DNA of 64,000 nucleotides. Source: Thermus aquaticus. Lineage in GTDB: Bacteria; Deinococcota; Deinococci; Deinococcales; Thermaceae. Within the stretch, counting starts at the first letter, position 1. Every line of letters begins with the position of its first letter. The notes beneath the pieces were generated by a model. It saw only the letters and a list, made by a program, of their open reading frames with translations, did no database searches and was not told where the DNA came from. The stretch lies in contig NZ_LHCI01000106.1 in assembly GCF_001280255.1 (NCBI RefSeq), positions 1,155,766-1,219,765 of the forward strand, given 5' to 3'. Shown here piece by piece: positions 51,624-60,001 of the stretch. Both the position numbers and the translations under genes were made by a program.

Positions 51624-51845
51624 CTTTCTTCCTCCTTAGAGATTTCCGCGCCTTTATGTATCGCGCGGCCATGAGTGCCTAGAGCCGACTTGCCTGCCTC
51701 TCACCTAGCCCTGCTTTCTCTCTTTTTACCCCTCTCTCACCTCCTTTCTGGGGCCATTTTTCCGCCCGCTCCTCCTTCTTGTCAACCCCCCCTTTTGGGG
51801 GGGTCATCTTCAAGGTAGGGGAGGGGTGTGAAAGCCATGTGAAAG
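51624..51845 (-). promoter_or_regulatory. pilA4 upstream region: hairpin, promoter candidate, structured leader
   Basis: From the minor-pilin side: a 7-bp CCCCCCC-AAAA-GGGGGGG hairpin (51786-51803), probably ending the minor-pilin transcript. TTGACA (51780-51785) follows directly with a weak AAAAAT 18 bp downstream. A perfect SD-like AAAGGAGGTGA (51737-51747) has no ORF behind it. Later comes a CCGCGC/GCGCGG stem, and then the true SD. A long structured leader of the pilin mRNA is likely. Confidence 0.5.
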
Positions 51846-52457
51846 CTACGGCGCGTTTCGGGGGTAGACCCGGAGGCTGTAGGTCTGACCCGCTCCGGGC
51901 ACGAAGAGGATGCGCCCTCCCTCCGGGGCCTTGAGCCGGATGTTGAGGGTGATGGCGGTGGGGGAGGTCTGCACCTGGAAGAAGGCCAAGGTGCTGGCGT
52001 TATCCACCAGGTCAAGGACCACGTAGGGCTGGGCGCCGCTGAAGGTGGTGGCCGAACAGCTTTGTCCTCCCAGCCGGTATTCGCGGAGCATGCGGGTGTT
52101 GGCGTCGGCCCAGGGGTCTGGGCTTTTGTAGTCGTCCCCCACAGCTGACCTGGCCTCCAGCCTGTAGGCCCGGAGGGCGCAGGTGCCACCCGGTTCAGGT
52201 AGGAGGACCGCCAAGCAGGTGGGGGGCTGGCAAGGGCTTCCGTTGACCGTGGCCGAGGAGAGGACCCTTTGGGCTTCCTGCAGGGTATCGGCCAGGTAGC
52301 CTGCGGCGTCCTTCAGCTCTTCCAGGAGCTGGGTCTGCTTTCGCGCCACGCGGTTGGCCGTGAGGGTCCCCTGGGTGAAGGCCAGGAGGGCGGTGGTGAA
52401 GATGGCCAGCACCGCCAGGGCCACCAGGATTTCCAGCAGGGTAAAGCCCCGTCTCAT
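51846..52457 (-). CDS. minor pilin, PilW-type (PilA3-like)
   Basis: 203 residues. MRRGFTLLEILVALAVLAIF has the prepilin cleavage site (G/F) and Glu at +5. The long globular part has paired cysteines (SPCQPPTC, GTCALRAY, GQSCSATT). ATG 52457 overlaps the previous stop as ATGA. PilW-like minor pilins help prime pili and are needed for transformation in Thermus (family knowledge; I recall pilA3). Confidence 0.85.
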   Translation of the reverse strand: MRRGFTLLEILVALAVLAIFTTALLAFTQGTLTANRVARKQTQLLEELKDAAGYLADTLQEAQRVLSSATVNGSPCQPPTCLAVLLPEPGGTCALRAYRLEARSAVGDDYKSPDPWADANTRMLREYRLGGQSCSATTFSGAQPYVVLDLVDNASTLAFFQVQTSPTAITLNIRLKAPEGGRILFVPGAGQTYSLRVYPRNAP

Positions 52458-52891
52458 GGTCTCCACTCCCGGTAGAAGGTGTAGGTCCTGCCGCTCCCTT
52501 CCAGGGTGAGCTCCACAGCGAGGAGGGAACAGGCCACCGTGGATGCGCCTTGAGCGCAGCTAACCGAGCAGGTGTAGCCCGTGGTGGGGTTTCCCGTGCA
52601 GTCCCTGAGGCTCACGGGCTGGGAGGGGGTGAGCCTACCCCCGGCCCTCACCGCAACCTTGAAGCCCCCGGTCTGGGTGAAGGAGGGCAGGCTCAGGGTG
52701 GTGCCAGAGTAGGTCCCCTCTCGCCTCGCCCTTTCCAGGTAGTCTTTGGCCACCACCACGGCCCGGGCCTCGGTGCCCGCCGAGCGGTTGACCCTAAAGA
52801 TGCCCAGGAGCCCGGAAAGAATGGCCGCGTCCAGAAGGCCAAAGATGGCCAGGGCCACGAGGAGTTCCACGAGGGAGAAACCCTTTTTCAC
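52454..52891 (-). CDS. minor pilin, PilV-type (PilA2-like)
   Basis: 145 residues. MKKGFSLVELLVALAIFGLL is a class III prepilin leader. The globular part carries RDCTGNPTTGYTCSVSC and VACSLLAV, so several disulfide candidates. It is coupled by 4-bp overlaps to the neighbours on both sides. Confidence 0.85.
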   Translation of the reverse strand: MKKGFSLVELLVALAIFGLLDAAILSGLLGIFRVNRSAGTEARAVVVAKDYLERARREGTYSGTTLSLPSFTQTGGFKVAVRAGGRLTPSQPVSLRDCTGNPTTGYTCSVSCAQGASTVACSLLAVELTLEGSGRTYTFYREWRP

Positions 52892-53331
52892 CGGACCACC
52901 ACCTTTCCGATGACCCCTATCACGTGAACGCTCCGGGTCAGGTCGGGGTAGCGGGTGTGTCGCAGGGTCAGCTTCTTTAGGGGGGCGTCTGTGGTGCCGT
53001 AAGGGCGCTGGAAGACCACGTCCAGAGGAGGGAAAGTGGCGTAGTTGCTTTCGCTGACCTGCACCCGGGAGAAACGTTGCGTGGGGGCGCTCAGATCGGC
53101 GCAGCTTTCACCTACGCTAAAGCCATCCCTCCAGACCCGCACGCATCTAGCTGCGTTCGTGCGCTTGGCCTCGGCCCGGGCGTACTGGAAGGCCTGGGCC
53201 AGGGAGCGGGCGGCCTCGTCCACCTCCGCCTGGGCCCGCCAGCGCAGGAAGTTGGGGACCCCCAGGCCCAGGAGGAGGCCCAGTACGGCCAGCACGATTA
53301 GGAGCTCCAGCAGAGAAAGCCCACGCTTCAC
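52888..53331 (-). CDS. minor pilin, GspH/FimT-type (PilA1-like)
   Basis: 147 residues from GTG 53331 (GTGA overlap with comZ). RGLSLLELLIVLAVLGLLLG is the prepilin helix. The body matches GspH/FimT (LAQAFQYARAEAKRTNAARC, then CVRVWRDGFSVGESC). FimT-type pilins can bind DNA in competence systems (known for some species). Confidence 0.86.
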   Translation of the reverse strand: MKRGLSLLELLIVLAVLGLLLGLGVPNFLRWRAQAEVDEAARSLAQAFQYARAEAKRTNAARCVRVWRDGFSVGESCADLSAPTQRFSRVQVSESNYATFPPLDVVFQRPYGTTDAPLKKLTLRHTRYPDLTRSVHVIGVIGKVVVR

Positions 53332-54839
53332 AGACGCCTCCAGGTGCCGGAAACAGGACTGACCGAGGTGAGGCCTTGGCTCATGACGCGGAGCCTGTAG
53401 AGGACCAGGGGGTCATACTCTATCTTCCCACCCGCCTGTTTGCCCTGCGTTCCGGCGATGTTGGTCCAGCAATCGTCTCCGCCCCCCTGGGGGCCGCACC
53501 CCTCGAGGTTGGCCACGCCCTCCACCACCACGGCCCCACGGAGACCGGCGTTGCCCTGCTGGTCGTAGTCTCCGGCCACGTAGACGAGCCCTTGGAACCC
53601 CTGCGGGCAGGTGCCGTTCACCGTGAGCTCTCCGAAGACCACCAGGATGCCCTTGCCGCAAAGCTCCCTGTTTCCCGTGAGGTTCAGGGGCCCCGAAACG
53701 CTCTTGATCTCCCAGTTCTGGAGGGTGCCCCCGAAGGAGCTGGCGGAAACGGGGGGGTAGAGGCGGCGGAACTCCTCCTTGCTCATGCCGAAGACCCTTT
53801 GGAAGAGGTCGTCTGGGGAAGTGGGGACCAGGGGTGAAGAGGGGGCTGAGCCGTAGAGAATCTGGCCGCCTCCAGAGGTGTCAATGGTCCGGCTGCTGGC
53901 GGCCCCCAGGACCTGGGCCACCAGGGGGGTGCCTTCCGGGATGGAGGTGGGGGGAGTTCCACTCCAGGAGACCTTTACCTGCACATTTTCCACGCTCTCC
54001 ACCACGCCCTCAAAGCTTCCCACGCGTACCTTTTGCCCCTTCACGAGCCCCCGGGCGTCGCTCAGGGTGAGGGTGTTGGTGCTGAGGTCGTAGGCTTTCA
54101 CCCCATAGGGGGCGAGCTCCACCGGGGCCCCAGGAAGGATGACATCCGTCAAACCCCGCGTGAAGAGGGGAGTCAGGGTGAGGGTGTTGCCGCTCTTGCC
54201 TTCCACGCGGTAGGTTTTCGGGGTGCCTCCGGTGGTTATTCTGAGGTAGCTCCCGGTGGGAATGAGGGTGGCATCGTCCACGTCAAGGTTAAAGGTCCCG
54301 GTGTTCTGGTCCAGGGCGGACAGCAGGTTCAGGCTTCCGTTTAGCCTTACCGTGGCCACAGGCAGGAACCCGCTATCCGCGGCGAAGTCAAAGCCAACAA
54401 TCTTGGCGTTGCCGCTCACCTCTACCCGGGGCCTCGAGGTGAGGGCGGCGGGAACGGCGCCTAGGATGCCGCAACCCACCCGAAAGGTCTGCTCCAAGGT
54501 GGCCTTTCCGCCCCCCACCTGGGCCACAGCCTGGACCCTGATGTTGCCCCCGCCCGGGGGCACGGTGCTTTCCCGATTGGGATAGCTGTAAGTGGCGCTC
54601 AGGGCGGGGCCTCCGGAAACCGAGAGGGTGTAGGCGCTCGGGAGGTTATCGCCGCACCGGACCAGGAGGGGGAAGGCCTCGAGGGCGCTTTCCGCCAGGG
54701 TAAAGGCCTGGTACGTAACCCGCTCGGAGGCCCCGCCTCTCAAGGCGCCCAGGGCCATGTAGCCTGTGGCCGCCAGGAGGCTGGTGAAGACCACCATCAG
54801 GACCACCAGGGTAATGGGGGTGGCGATACCCTTCCTCAT
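53328..54839 (-). CDS. comZ: large minor pilin/competence protein ComZ (PilX-like)
   Basis: About 503 residues from ATG 54839. MRKGIATPITLVVLMVVFTS is a PilX-like start without a classical G/F-T-E prepilin site. A very large beta-rich region follows (RPRVEVSGNAKIVGF, TYRVEGKSGNTLTLTPLF), then PilX-like C-terminal parts with cysteines (RELCGKG, NGTCPQG, GCGPQGGGDDCW). The T. thermophilus homologue ComZ is thought to sit at the pilus tip and bind DNA (memory). Here it is first in the minor-pilin operon. Confidence 0.85.
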   Translation of the reverse strand: MRKGIATPITLVVLMVVFTSLLAATGYMALGALRGGASERVTYQAFTLAESALEAFPLLVRCGDNLPSAYTLSVSGGPALSATYSYPNRESTVPPGGGNIRVQAVAQVGGGKATLEQTFRVGCGILGAVPAALTSRPRVEVSGNAKIVGFDFAADSGFLPVATVRLNGSLNLLSALDQNTGTFNLDVDDATLIPTGSYLRITTGGTPKTYRVEGKSGNTLTLTPLFTRGLTDVILPGAPVELAPYGVKAYDLSTNTLTLSDARGLVKGQKVRVGSFEGVVESVENVQVKVSWSGTPPTSIPEGTPLVAQVLGAASSRTIDTSGGGQILYGSAPSSPLVPTSPDDLFQRVFGMSKEEFRRLYPPVSASSFGGTLQNWEIKSVSGPLNLTGNRELCGKGILVVFGELTVNGTCPQGFQGLVYVAGDYDQQGNAGLRGAVVVEGVANLEGCGPQGGGDDCWTNIAGTQGKQAGGKIEYDPLVLYRLRVMSQGLTSVSPVSGTWRRL

Positions 54840-54903
54840 GCCTTTCAGGATGGGGGTCCGGGCCTTGGGGCGCATCCCCCAAATGGGGGGATATGATGGG
54901 GCT

Positions 54904-56094
54904 ATGCGGGAGGTCTACATCGTTTCCGCGGCCAGGACCCCCATCGGCAAGTTCGGGGGGGCCTTGAAGGACGTGAGCCCGGTGGACCTGGGGGCCCACG
55001 CCATGCGGGCGGCTTTGGAGCGGGCGGGGGTGGAGGGGAAGAGCCTGGACCTCTACGTCTTCGGGAACGTCTTAAGGGCGGGGCACGGGCAGCTCCTTCC
55101 CCGGCAGGCGGCCATAAAGGCGGGCATCCCCAAGGAGGTGGACGGGTACCAGGTGGACATGGTTTGCGCCTCGGGGATGATGGCCCTCATCAACGCCGCC
55201 CAGTTTATCCGCACCGGGGAGGCCCACCTGGTCCTGGCCGGGGGGATGGAGTCCATGAGCCAGGCGGGGTTTTACCTCTCCCACCGGGCCCGGTGGGGGT
55301 ACAGGTTCCTCATGGGGGCCCCGGAGAACCTGCAGGACATCCTCCTCCGGGACGGGCTTTCCGACCCCTTCACCGGTGAGGCCATGGGGGAGCAGGCGGA
55401 GCGCCTGGCCCAGGACTACGGGGTGGGCCGGGAGGAGGTGGACGAGGCCGCCTACCTCTCCCACCGGCGGGCCTGGGAGGCCACGGAGGGGGGCCACTTC
55501 GCCTGGGAGATCGCCCCCATGGAGCTTCCCGGCAAGAAGGGGCCCCAGGTGGTGGACAGGGACGAGGGGATCCGCCCGGAGACCACGCCGGAGTCCCTGG
55601 CCGCCTTGAGGCCCGCTTTCAAGAAGGAAGGCGTGCTCACGGCGGGCAACGCCAGCCAGATCTCCGACGGGGCGGCGGCGCTTCTTTTGGCCTCGGAGGA
55701 GGCGGTTCGGGCCCACGGGCTTAGGCCCATCGCCAAGGTGTTGGGCGGGGCCTGGGCCGCCGGGGAGCCCTGGCGCTTCCCCGAGGCCCCCGTCCCGGCG
55801 GCCAAGCGGCTACTGGACCGGCTCGGCCTGCGGGTTTCGGACTTCGGCCTCTTTGAGAACAACGAGGCCTTCGCCCTGAACAACGTCCTCTTCAGCCGCC
55901 TCCTGGGGGTGCCCTACGAGCGCCTCAACGTCTTCGGCGGGGCGGTGGCCCTGGGCCACCCCATCGGGGCCAGCGGGGCCAGGATCGTGGTGACCCTCCT
56001 GAACGCCCTAAGGGCCAAGGGGGAGGAGCGGGGCCTCGCCGCCATCTGCCACGGGACCGGAGGGTCCACGGCCCTGGCGGTGGAGCGGGTGTAG
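54904..56094 (+). CDS. acetyl-CoA acetyltransferase (thiolase)
   Basis: 396 residues. Nucleophile Cys88 (DMVCASGMMALINAA), GGMESMSQAGFYL, ENNEAFA, catalytic His in GHPIGASGARI and Cys in ICHGTGGSTAL. It cleaves or forms acetoacetyl-CoA or longer 3-ketoacyl-CoA. ATG 54904 lies 6 bp after a -10 TATGAT (54892-54897), leaderless; frames extending upstream overlap comZ. It is divergent from the pilin operon. Confidence 0.93.
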   Translation: MREVYIVSAARTPIGKFGGALKDVSPVDLGAHAMRAALERAGVEGKSLDLYVFGNVLRAGHGQLLPRQAAIKAGIPKEVDGYQVDMVCASGMMALINAAQFIRTGEAHLVLAGGMESMSQAGFYLSHRARWGYRFLMGAPENLQDILLRDGLSDPFTGEAMGEQAERLAQDYGVGREEVDEAAYLSHRRAWEATEGGHFAWEIAPMELPGKKGPQVVDRDEGIRPETTPESLAALRPAFKKEGVLTAGNASQISDGAAALLLASEEAVRAHGLRPIAKVLGGAWAAGEPWRFPEAPVPAAKRLLDRLGLRVSDFGLFENNEAFALNNVLFSRLLGVPYERLNVFGGAVALGHPIGASGARIVVTLLNALRAKGEERGLAAICHGTGGSTALAVERV

Positions 56095-56100
56095 GGGCCT

Positions 56101-56370
56101 GTGCTGGTGGACGTGGTGGAGGCCAAGGCCTTGGAGGGGCTTAAGCTCTGGCTCCGGTTTTCCGACGGGACGGAGGGGGTGGTGGACCTCTCCCAGGAGG
56201 CCTTGCCCGGCCTCCTGGGTCAGCTTAGGGACCCGGGCTTCTTCGTCCAGGTTCGGGTGGACCCGGAGCTTAAGGCCCCGGTCTGGCCTGGAGGGCTGGA
56301 CCTGGATCCCTTGGTCCTTTACGCCAAGGTTCTGGGTAGGCCCCCCTTGGAGGAGGCCGAGGCGCTCTAG
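56101..56370 (+). CDS. DUF2442 domain protein
   Basis: 89 residues from GTG 56101, 6 bp after the thiolase stop. VVEAKALEGLKLWLRFSDGT, VVDLSQEALPGLLGQLRDPG and VRVDPELKAPVWPGGLDLDP match DUF2442, which often lies near toxin-antitoxin or DUF4160 genes. No DUF4160 gene is present here. Function unknown. Confidence 0.82.
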   Translation: MLVDVVEAKALEGLKLWLRFSDGTEGVVDLSQEALPGLLGQLRDPGFFVQVRVDPELKAPVWPGGLDLDPLVLYAKVLGRPPLEEAEAL

Positions 56371-56460
56371 GGCGAGGGGCCAAAGCTGGGAAGCGGCCCA
56401 GGCCCTTTTGCTCCTAAGTGGCCGACCATTGCTTTAGGCTCCTGTACGCCCTTTTGGGGC

Positions 56461-56488
56461 CCCCGCCGTGGCAAGAGCCACGGCGGGG
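56461..56488. terminator. bidirectional hairpin terminator
   Basis: A 12-bp perfect stem CCCCGCCGTGGC / GCCACGGCGGGG with loop AAGA, 3 bp from the stop codon of the convergent DUF503 gene. It is the same type as the GCAA-loop hairpins elsewhere in the window, but with different stem sequence. The stretch 56371-56460 before it holds no gene. Confidence 0.8.
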
Positions 56489-56491
56489 TAC

Positions 56492-56800
56492 TTACATAAC
56501 GCCGTCCAGCTCAAAGGCCTCGAGGCGGTACTCCTCCAGGGCCACGCGGAAGGCGCCGTTTTGCGCCAGGAAGCGGGCCGCCGCCCTCAGGGTCTCCTCC
56601 ACCCAATGGGGGTCGTTCCCCAGGAGGCTAAAGCCCACCACCTCGTACCCCCAGGCGTCCAGGCCGTAGAGCCTGGCGGCGGAGACGGGAAAGCGGGCCT
56701 TCACCTTCTCCAGGGCGGGCTTGATGAGGGCCCGCTTTTCCTTGAGGCTCCGGGCTCCCGTCTCCAGCCTGGCGGTGTAGAGGCCCAGGTACGCCTTCAT
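56492..56800 (-). CDS. DUF503 (YlxP-like) protein
   Basis: 102 residues: AYLGLYTARLETGARSLKEK, RALIKPALEKVKARFPVSAA and GFSLLGNDPHWVEETL are the DUF503 pattern. The fold is ferredoxin-like; I recall a T. thermophilus structure. Members are often near rbfA and have been linked loosely to ribosome or RNA biology. ATG 56800 has a G-rich SD-like GGGGGG. It stands alone here. Confidence 0.88.
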   Translation of the reverse strand: MKAYLGLYTARLETGARSLKEKRALIKPALEKVKARFPVSAARLYGLDAWGYEVVGFSLLGNDPHWVEETLRAAARFLAQNGAFRVALEEYRLEAFELDGVM

Positions 56801-56871
56801 GGTTCCCCCCAGTTTGTTTCGGTGGGCGCCTCGCTGACAAGGGCGTAGCCCCTTTGGGCTAGCATAAGGGT

Positions 56872-57159
56872 ATGGGCCTCGAGGAGGTGCGGGCCATCTT
56901 GGAAGCCCACCGGGAGGAGCTCAAGGCTCTGGGCGTTGGGGAGGTCTATGTGTTTGGCTCCACCGCCCGGGGCGAGGCCGGCCCAAAGAGCGATGTGGAC
57001 CTCATCGTGGTGCTGGAGCGCCCTTTGGGATTCGCCTTCTTTGAACTGAAGGAGCGCCTGGAAGCCTGGCTTGGCCGACCTGTGGACCTCACGACCCCTG
57101 ATGGCCTGCGGGAGGACCTCAGGGAAAGCGTTTTGCGGAGCGCTGTTCGTGCGGCCTAG
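56872..57159 (+). CDS. MntA-type nucleotidyltransferase antitoxin (intact pair)
   Basis: 95 residues. VYVFGSTARGEAGPKSDVDL gives GS and DxD of the minimal nucleotidyltransferase fold, then LERPLGFAFFELKERLEAWL and GRPVDLTTPDGLREDL. It overlaps the HEPN gene by 11 bp. A -10-like TAGCAT (56858-56863) lies 8 bp before the ATG. It probably neutralises HepT by AMPylation (family knowledge). Confidence 0.88.
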   Translation: MGLEEVRAILEAHREELKALGVGEVYVFGSTARGEAGPKSDVDLIVVLERPLGFAFFELKERLEAWLGRPVDLTTPDGLREDLRESVLRSAVRAA

Positions 57160-57490
57160 GGGCATAAAGGAGCGCTTAGGGGACATGCTGGCGGCCATCG
57201 CCAACATCCAGGCCTTTGTTCAGGGCCTGGACCAGGAGAGTTTTGCAAAGGACGCCAAGACCCTCCGAGCGGTGACCTACGAGTTTGTGGTCATGGGCGA
57301 AGCGGTGGCCCGTCTCCCCGAGGAGTTTTTGGAGGCCTACCCGCACCTGCCTTGGAGGGCCATCAAGGCCCTTCGGAACTACGCCGTGCACGAGTACTTT
57401 CGCCTGAGCCCACAGGTCCTTTGGCAGATCGTCAGCGAGGAGCTTGAGCCTCTTAAGCGAGAGCTGGAGCGCATCCTGAAGGAACTCTAA
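57149..57490 (+). CDS. HepT-type HEPN ribonuclease toxin
   Basis: 113 residues from GTG 57149. GIKERLGDMLAAIANIQAFV, AVTYEFVVMGEAVARLPEEF, and the RNase motif RNYAVHEYF (R-x4-H followed by the Tyr that MntA modifies in studied pairs). No frameshift, unlike the copy at 49282-49643. The 3' end overlaps bamA by 4 bp on the opposite strand. Confidence 0.87.
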   Translation: MRPRGIKERLGDMLAAIANIQAFVQGLDQESFAKDAKTLRAVTYEFVVMGEAVARLPEEFLEAYPHLPWRAIKALRNYAVHEYFRLSPQVLWQIVSEELEPLKRELERILKEL

Positions 57491-59952
57491 AACATCGGCC
57501 CGATGCGGAAGTGAAGCCGGCCCGTGGGGCTTTCCGGGCTGAAGGCGTAGTCCAGGCGCAGGGAGGGGAGGAGGGCCCCCAGGATGTCCAGGTCCAGCTG
57601 GAAGCCGATCCCCACCCCCCACTTGAGCCCCCCGGTGTTGTCGGCGAGGCCAAGGTCGGCGAAGAGGATGCCGTAGAGGTTGGTGCCCCCCTGGGGGGAG
57701 AGGTTGAAGTCGTAGCGGTACTCCAGGCTCCCCGTGGCGAAGGAAAGCCCCCCGTACTTGCGGTCCTCGTAGCCCCTTAGGAGGAAGGCCTCGGCCCCGC
57801 TTCCCGAGAGGAAGAAGCGCTCGCTTTCCGGGGGGAAGCCCAGGAGGGTCCCCACCGAGAGGCGGAAGGCTAGGGCCTGGCGCCTGGCCTCGTCCAGGGG
57901 GAGGTAGGTCTTGCCCGTGGCCACCAGGGGGACGAAGAAGCTCTGGCCCCCTGCGTCGGGCAAGGAGAGGCCGAGGCCGGTGGCGAGGCTCGCCTCGTAG
58001 CCCTGGGTGCGGAAGCGGGGGCTGTCCACGTCCACGTAGGCTAGGCCCGTGTCCAACCTCAGGGTCCAGCCGGGGGTGGGGAGGAGCCCCTGGGCCAGGG
58101 CGGGGTTCTTGTAGCCCGCGCCGTCGCAGTATTTGGGGCTTGCGGGGTCGGCGACGGCGGGGTCGCAGGGGGCGTTGGGGTCATAGACCTCGAGGGCGTA
58201 GGTGGACCGCCTGGCGGAAAGGCCCAAGGTGAGCCTCAGGTTCTCCAGGTCCTTGGAGAAGGGGCGGGCCAGGCTGAAGCCCCCGCCCGTGCGCCTTTCC
58301 GTGTACTCCCAGCCGGTGTCCGTGGCGCCCTGGAGGAGCTTGTTGTTGCCGATGGGCGTGGAGAAGAGGTTGAAGGCCAGGCTGGTGCGCACCTCCTTTA
58401 GGTCCAAGAAGTCCACGTAAAGCCAGGGGATGGTGTAGCTGGCAGAGAGAGAGAGGTTGTCCCGGGCATCGTTTTGCACGAAGGCCAGATCCAGGCCCAC
58501 CTGGTGGGCCAGGCCGAAGAGGTTGGTCTCCTTGAAGGCGACGCTTCCCGACCACCCTTCCAGGGAGCTCCAGCCGATGGCGGGCTGGAAGAGGCCGGTC
58601 CTGGCCTCCTTCAGCCCCAGGACCACCACCACCTGGTCGGGCCTCTCCGAAGGGGCCAAAGAGACCCGGGGCGGCTCGGCGAGAAGCCCGGTGGCCATGA
58701 GGCGGGCGATGGCCTTCCTGAGCTCCGGCACGCTGAAGAGGCTTCCGGGCTTGGGAAGCTCCCGGAGGATCACCTCCTCCCGGGTGCGGTGGTCCCCCTG
58801 CCACTCCAGGCGGTAGCCCCCGATCTTGAGCTCCACCACCTCCAGCCGGAAGACCCCGTCCTGGAAGCCGTAGCGGACGTCGGCCACCTCGAGGCCCCGC
58901 TCCCGGTAGAGCTCCGCCACCTTCCTGGCGTCCTCCTGGGCCAGGAGGGGCGTGTAGACCTCGCCGGGCTTGAGGCGGAGGGCCTGAAGGATGGCCTCGG
59001 CGGGGATGGCGGTGTTGCCCATGACCTGCACCTGGGCGATCTTTCCTCCTTCTGGCCCCAGCTCCAGGCGGACCGCCACCCCCTCCCCTTCGGGGGCCAG
59101 GGTGAAGGTGACGATGCGGGAGAGCTTTCGGGAAAGCTCCTGCACGCCCTCCAGGAGGCGGTTGTAGTTCAGGTAGTCCCCCTCCTTAAGGGGGAAGCCC
59201 GAGAGGTCCAAGCCCTCGCCCTCCAGCCGGGCCACCTTAAGCTCCCGCACCCGCACGGTGAGGACCCCGTCCTCGAGGGCGCTACTTGCGGGGTCGGGGC
59301 CGCTATAGCGGTAGCCCTTTTCCTCGTAGCGGGCGGCGATGGCCCTCAGGGCCTCCTGGTACTTGGCGAAGTCAAAGGGGCCCTTTAGGGGCTCCAGGAG
59401 CTTCAAGAGGTCGCCTTCCGGGAGGAGCGTCACCCCCGAAAGGCGCACCTCCTTGACCTCCCTGGCCTCCTCCACCCGGAAGGTGAGGGCCATGGGCCCC
59501 TCCACTTCCTTGGCCTCCACCTCCACCTTGGGGGCGAAGGGGAAGCCGTTTTGCCGGTAGGCCTGGGCCAGGGCCCTGGCGGCCTCCCCTGCCCTTAGGG
59601 GGTTATAGGTGGCCTCCTTGCCGATGGCGAATCCCTCCTCCAGGAAGCGCAGGAGGGCTTCCTGGGGGAAGGCCTTGGCCTCCACCCTGACCTCGGCGAT
59701 GGGGGGGTAGGGGACGAGGCGCACCTTGAGGACCTCGCCTTCTAGGCGTACCTCGGCCTCCCGGAAGTAGCCCGTGGCCAGGATGGCCTTCCTGGCGGCC
59801 TCGAGGTCACCGGGCTCGTCCCCCACGCCAAAGGGCAGGGCGGCCCGGGCCAGGGCCTGGAGGACCGGGTCGCCGCCTTCCACCACCACGTCCTTGATGG
59901 GGGCGGCCAGGGCGAGAAGGCTGAAGAGGGCTAGGGCCAGAAAGCGCTTCAT
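57487..59952 (-). CDS. bamA: outer-membrane assembly protein, Omp85/BamA family
   Basis: 821 residues. Signal peptide MKRFLALALFSLLALAAP; ATG 59952 is 7 bp after -10 TATGCT, leaderless. About five POTRA-type repeats fill residues ~20-480 (IKDVVVEGG, VKEVRLSGVTLLPEGDL, IAQVQVMGNTAIPAEAILQA). A beta-barrel follows with the Omp85 motif LLRGYEDRKYGG and a C-terminal Phe (RIGPMF). It inserts outer-membrane proteins. It confirms a didermic cell envelope. Confidence 0.93.
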   Translation of the reverse strand: MKRFLALALFSLLALAAPIKDVVVEGGDPVLQALARAALPFGVGDEPGDLEAARKAILATGYFREAEVRLEGEVLKVRLVPYPPIAEVRVEAKAFPQEALLRFLEEGFAIGKEATYNPLRAGEAARALAQAYRQNGFPFAPKVEVEAKEVEGPMALTFRVEEAREVKEVRLSGVTLLPEGDLLKLLEPLKGPFDFAKYQEALRAIAARYEEKGYRYSGPDPASSALEDGVLTVRVRELKVARLEGEGLDLSGFPLKEGDYLNYNRLLEGVQELSRKLSRIVTFTLAPEGEGVAVRLELGPEGGKIAQVQVMGNTAIPAEAILQALRLKPGEVYTPLLAQEDARKVAELYRERGLEVADVRYGFQDGVFRLEVVELKIGGYRLEWQGDHRTREEVILRELPKPGSLFSVPELRKAIARLMATGLLAEPPRVSLAPSERPDQVVVVLGLKEARTGLFQPAIGWSSLEGWSGSVAFKETNLFGLAHQVGLDLAFVQNDARDNLSLSASYTIPWLYVDFLDLKEVRTSLAFNLFSTPIGNNKLLQGATDTGWEYTERRTGGGFSLARPFSKDLENLRLTLGLSARRSTYALEVYDPNAPCDPAVADPASPKYCDGAGYKNPALAQGLLPTPGWTLRLDTGLAYVDVDSPRFRTQGYEASLATGLGLSLPDAGGQSFFVPLVATGKTYLPLDEARRQALAFRLSVGTLLGFPPESERFFLSGSGAEAFLLRGYEDRKYGGLSFATGSLEYRYDFNLSPQGGTNLYGILFADLGLADNTGGLKWGVGIGFQLDLDILGALLPSLRLDYAFSPESPTGRLHFRIGPMF

Positions 59953-60001
59953 GGGCAAGAGCATACCGGTAAAGAGTGAAGAGGCGGTTAGAATGGCAGG
60001 C

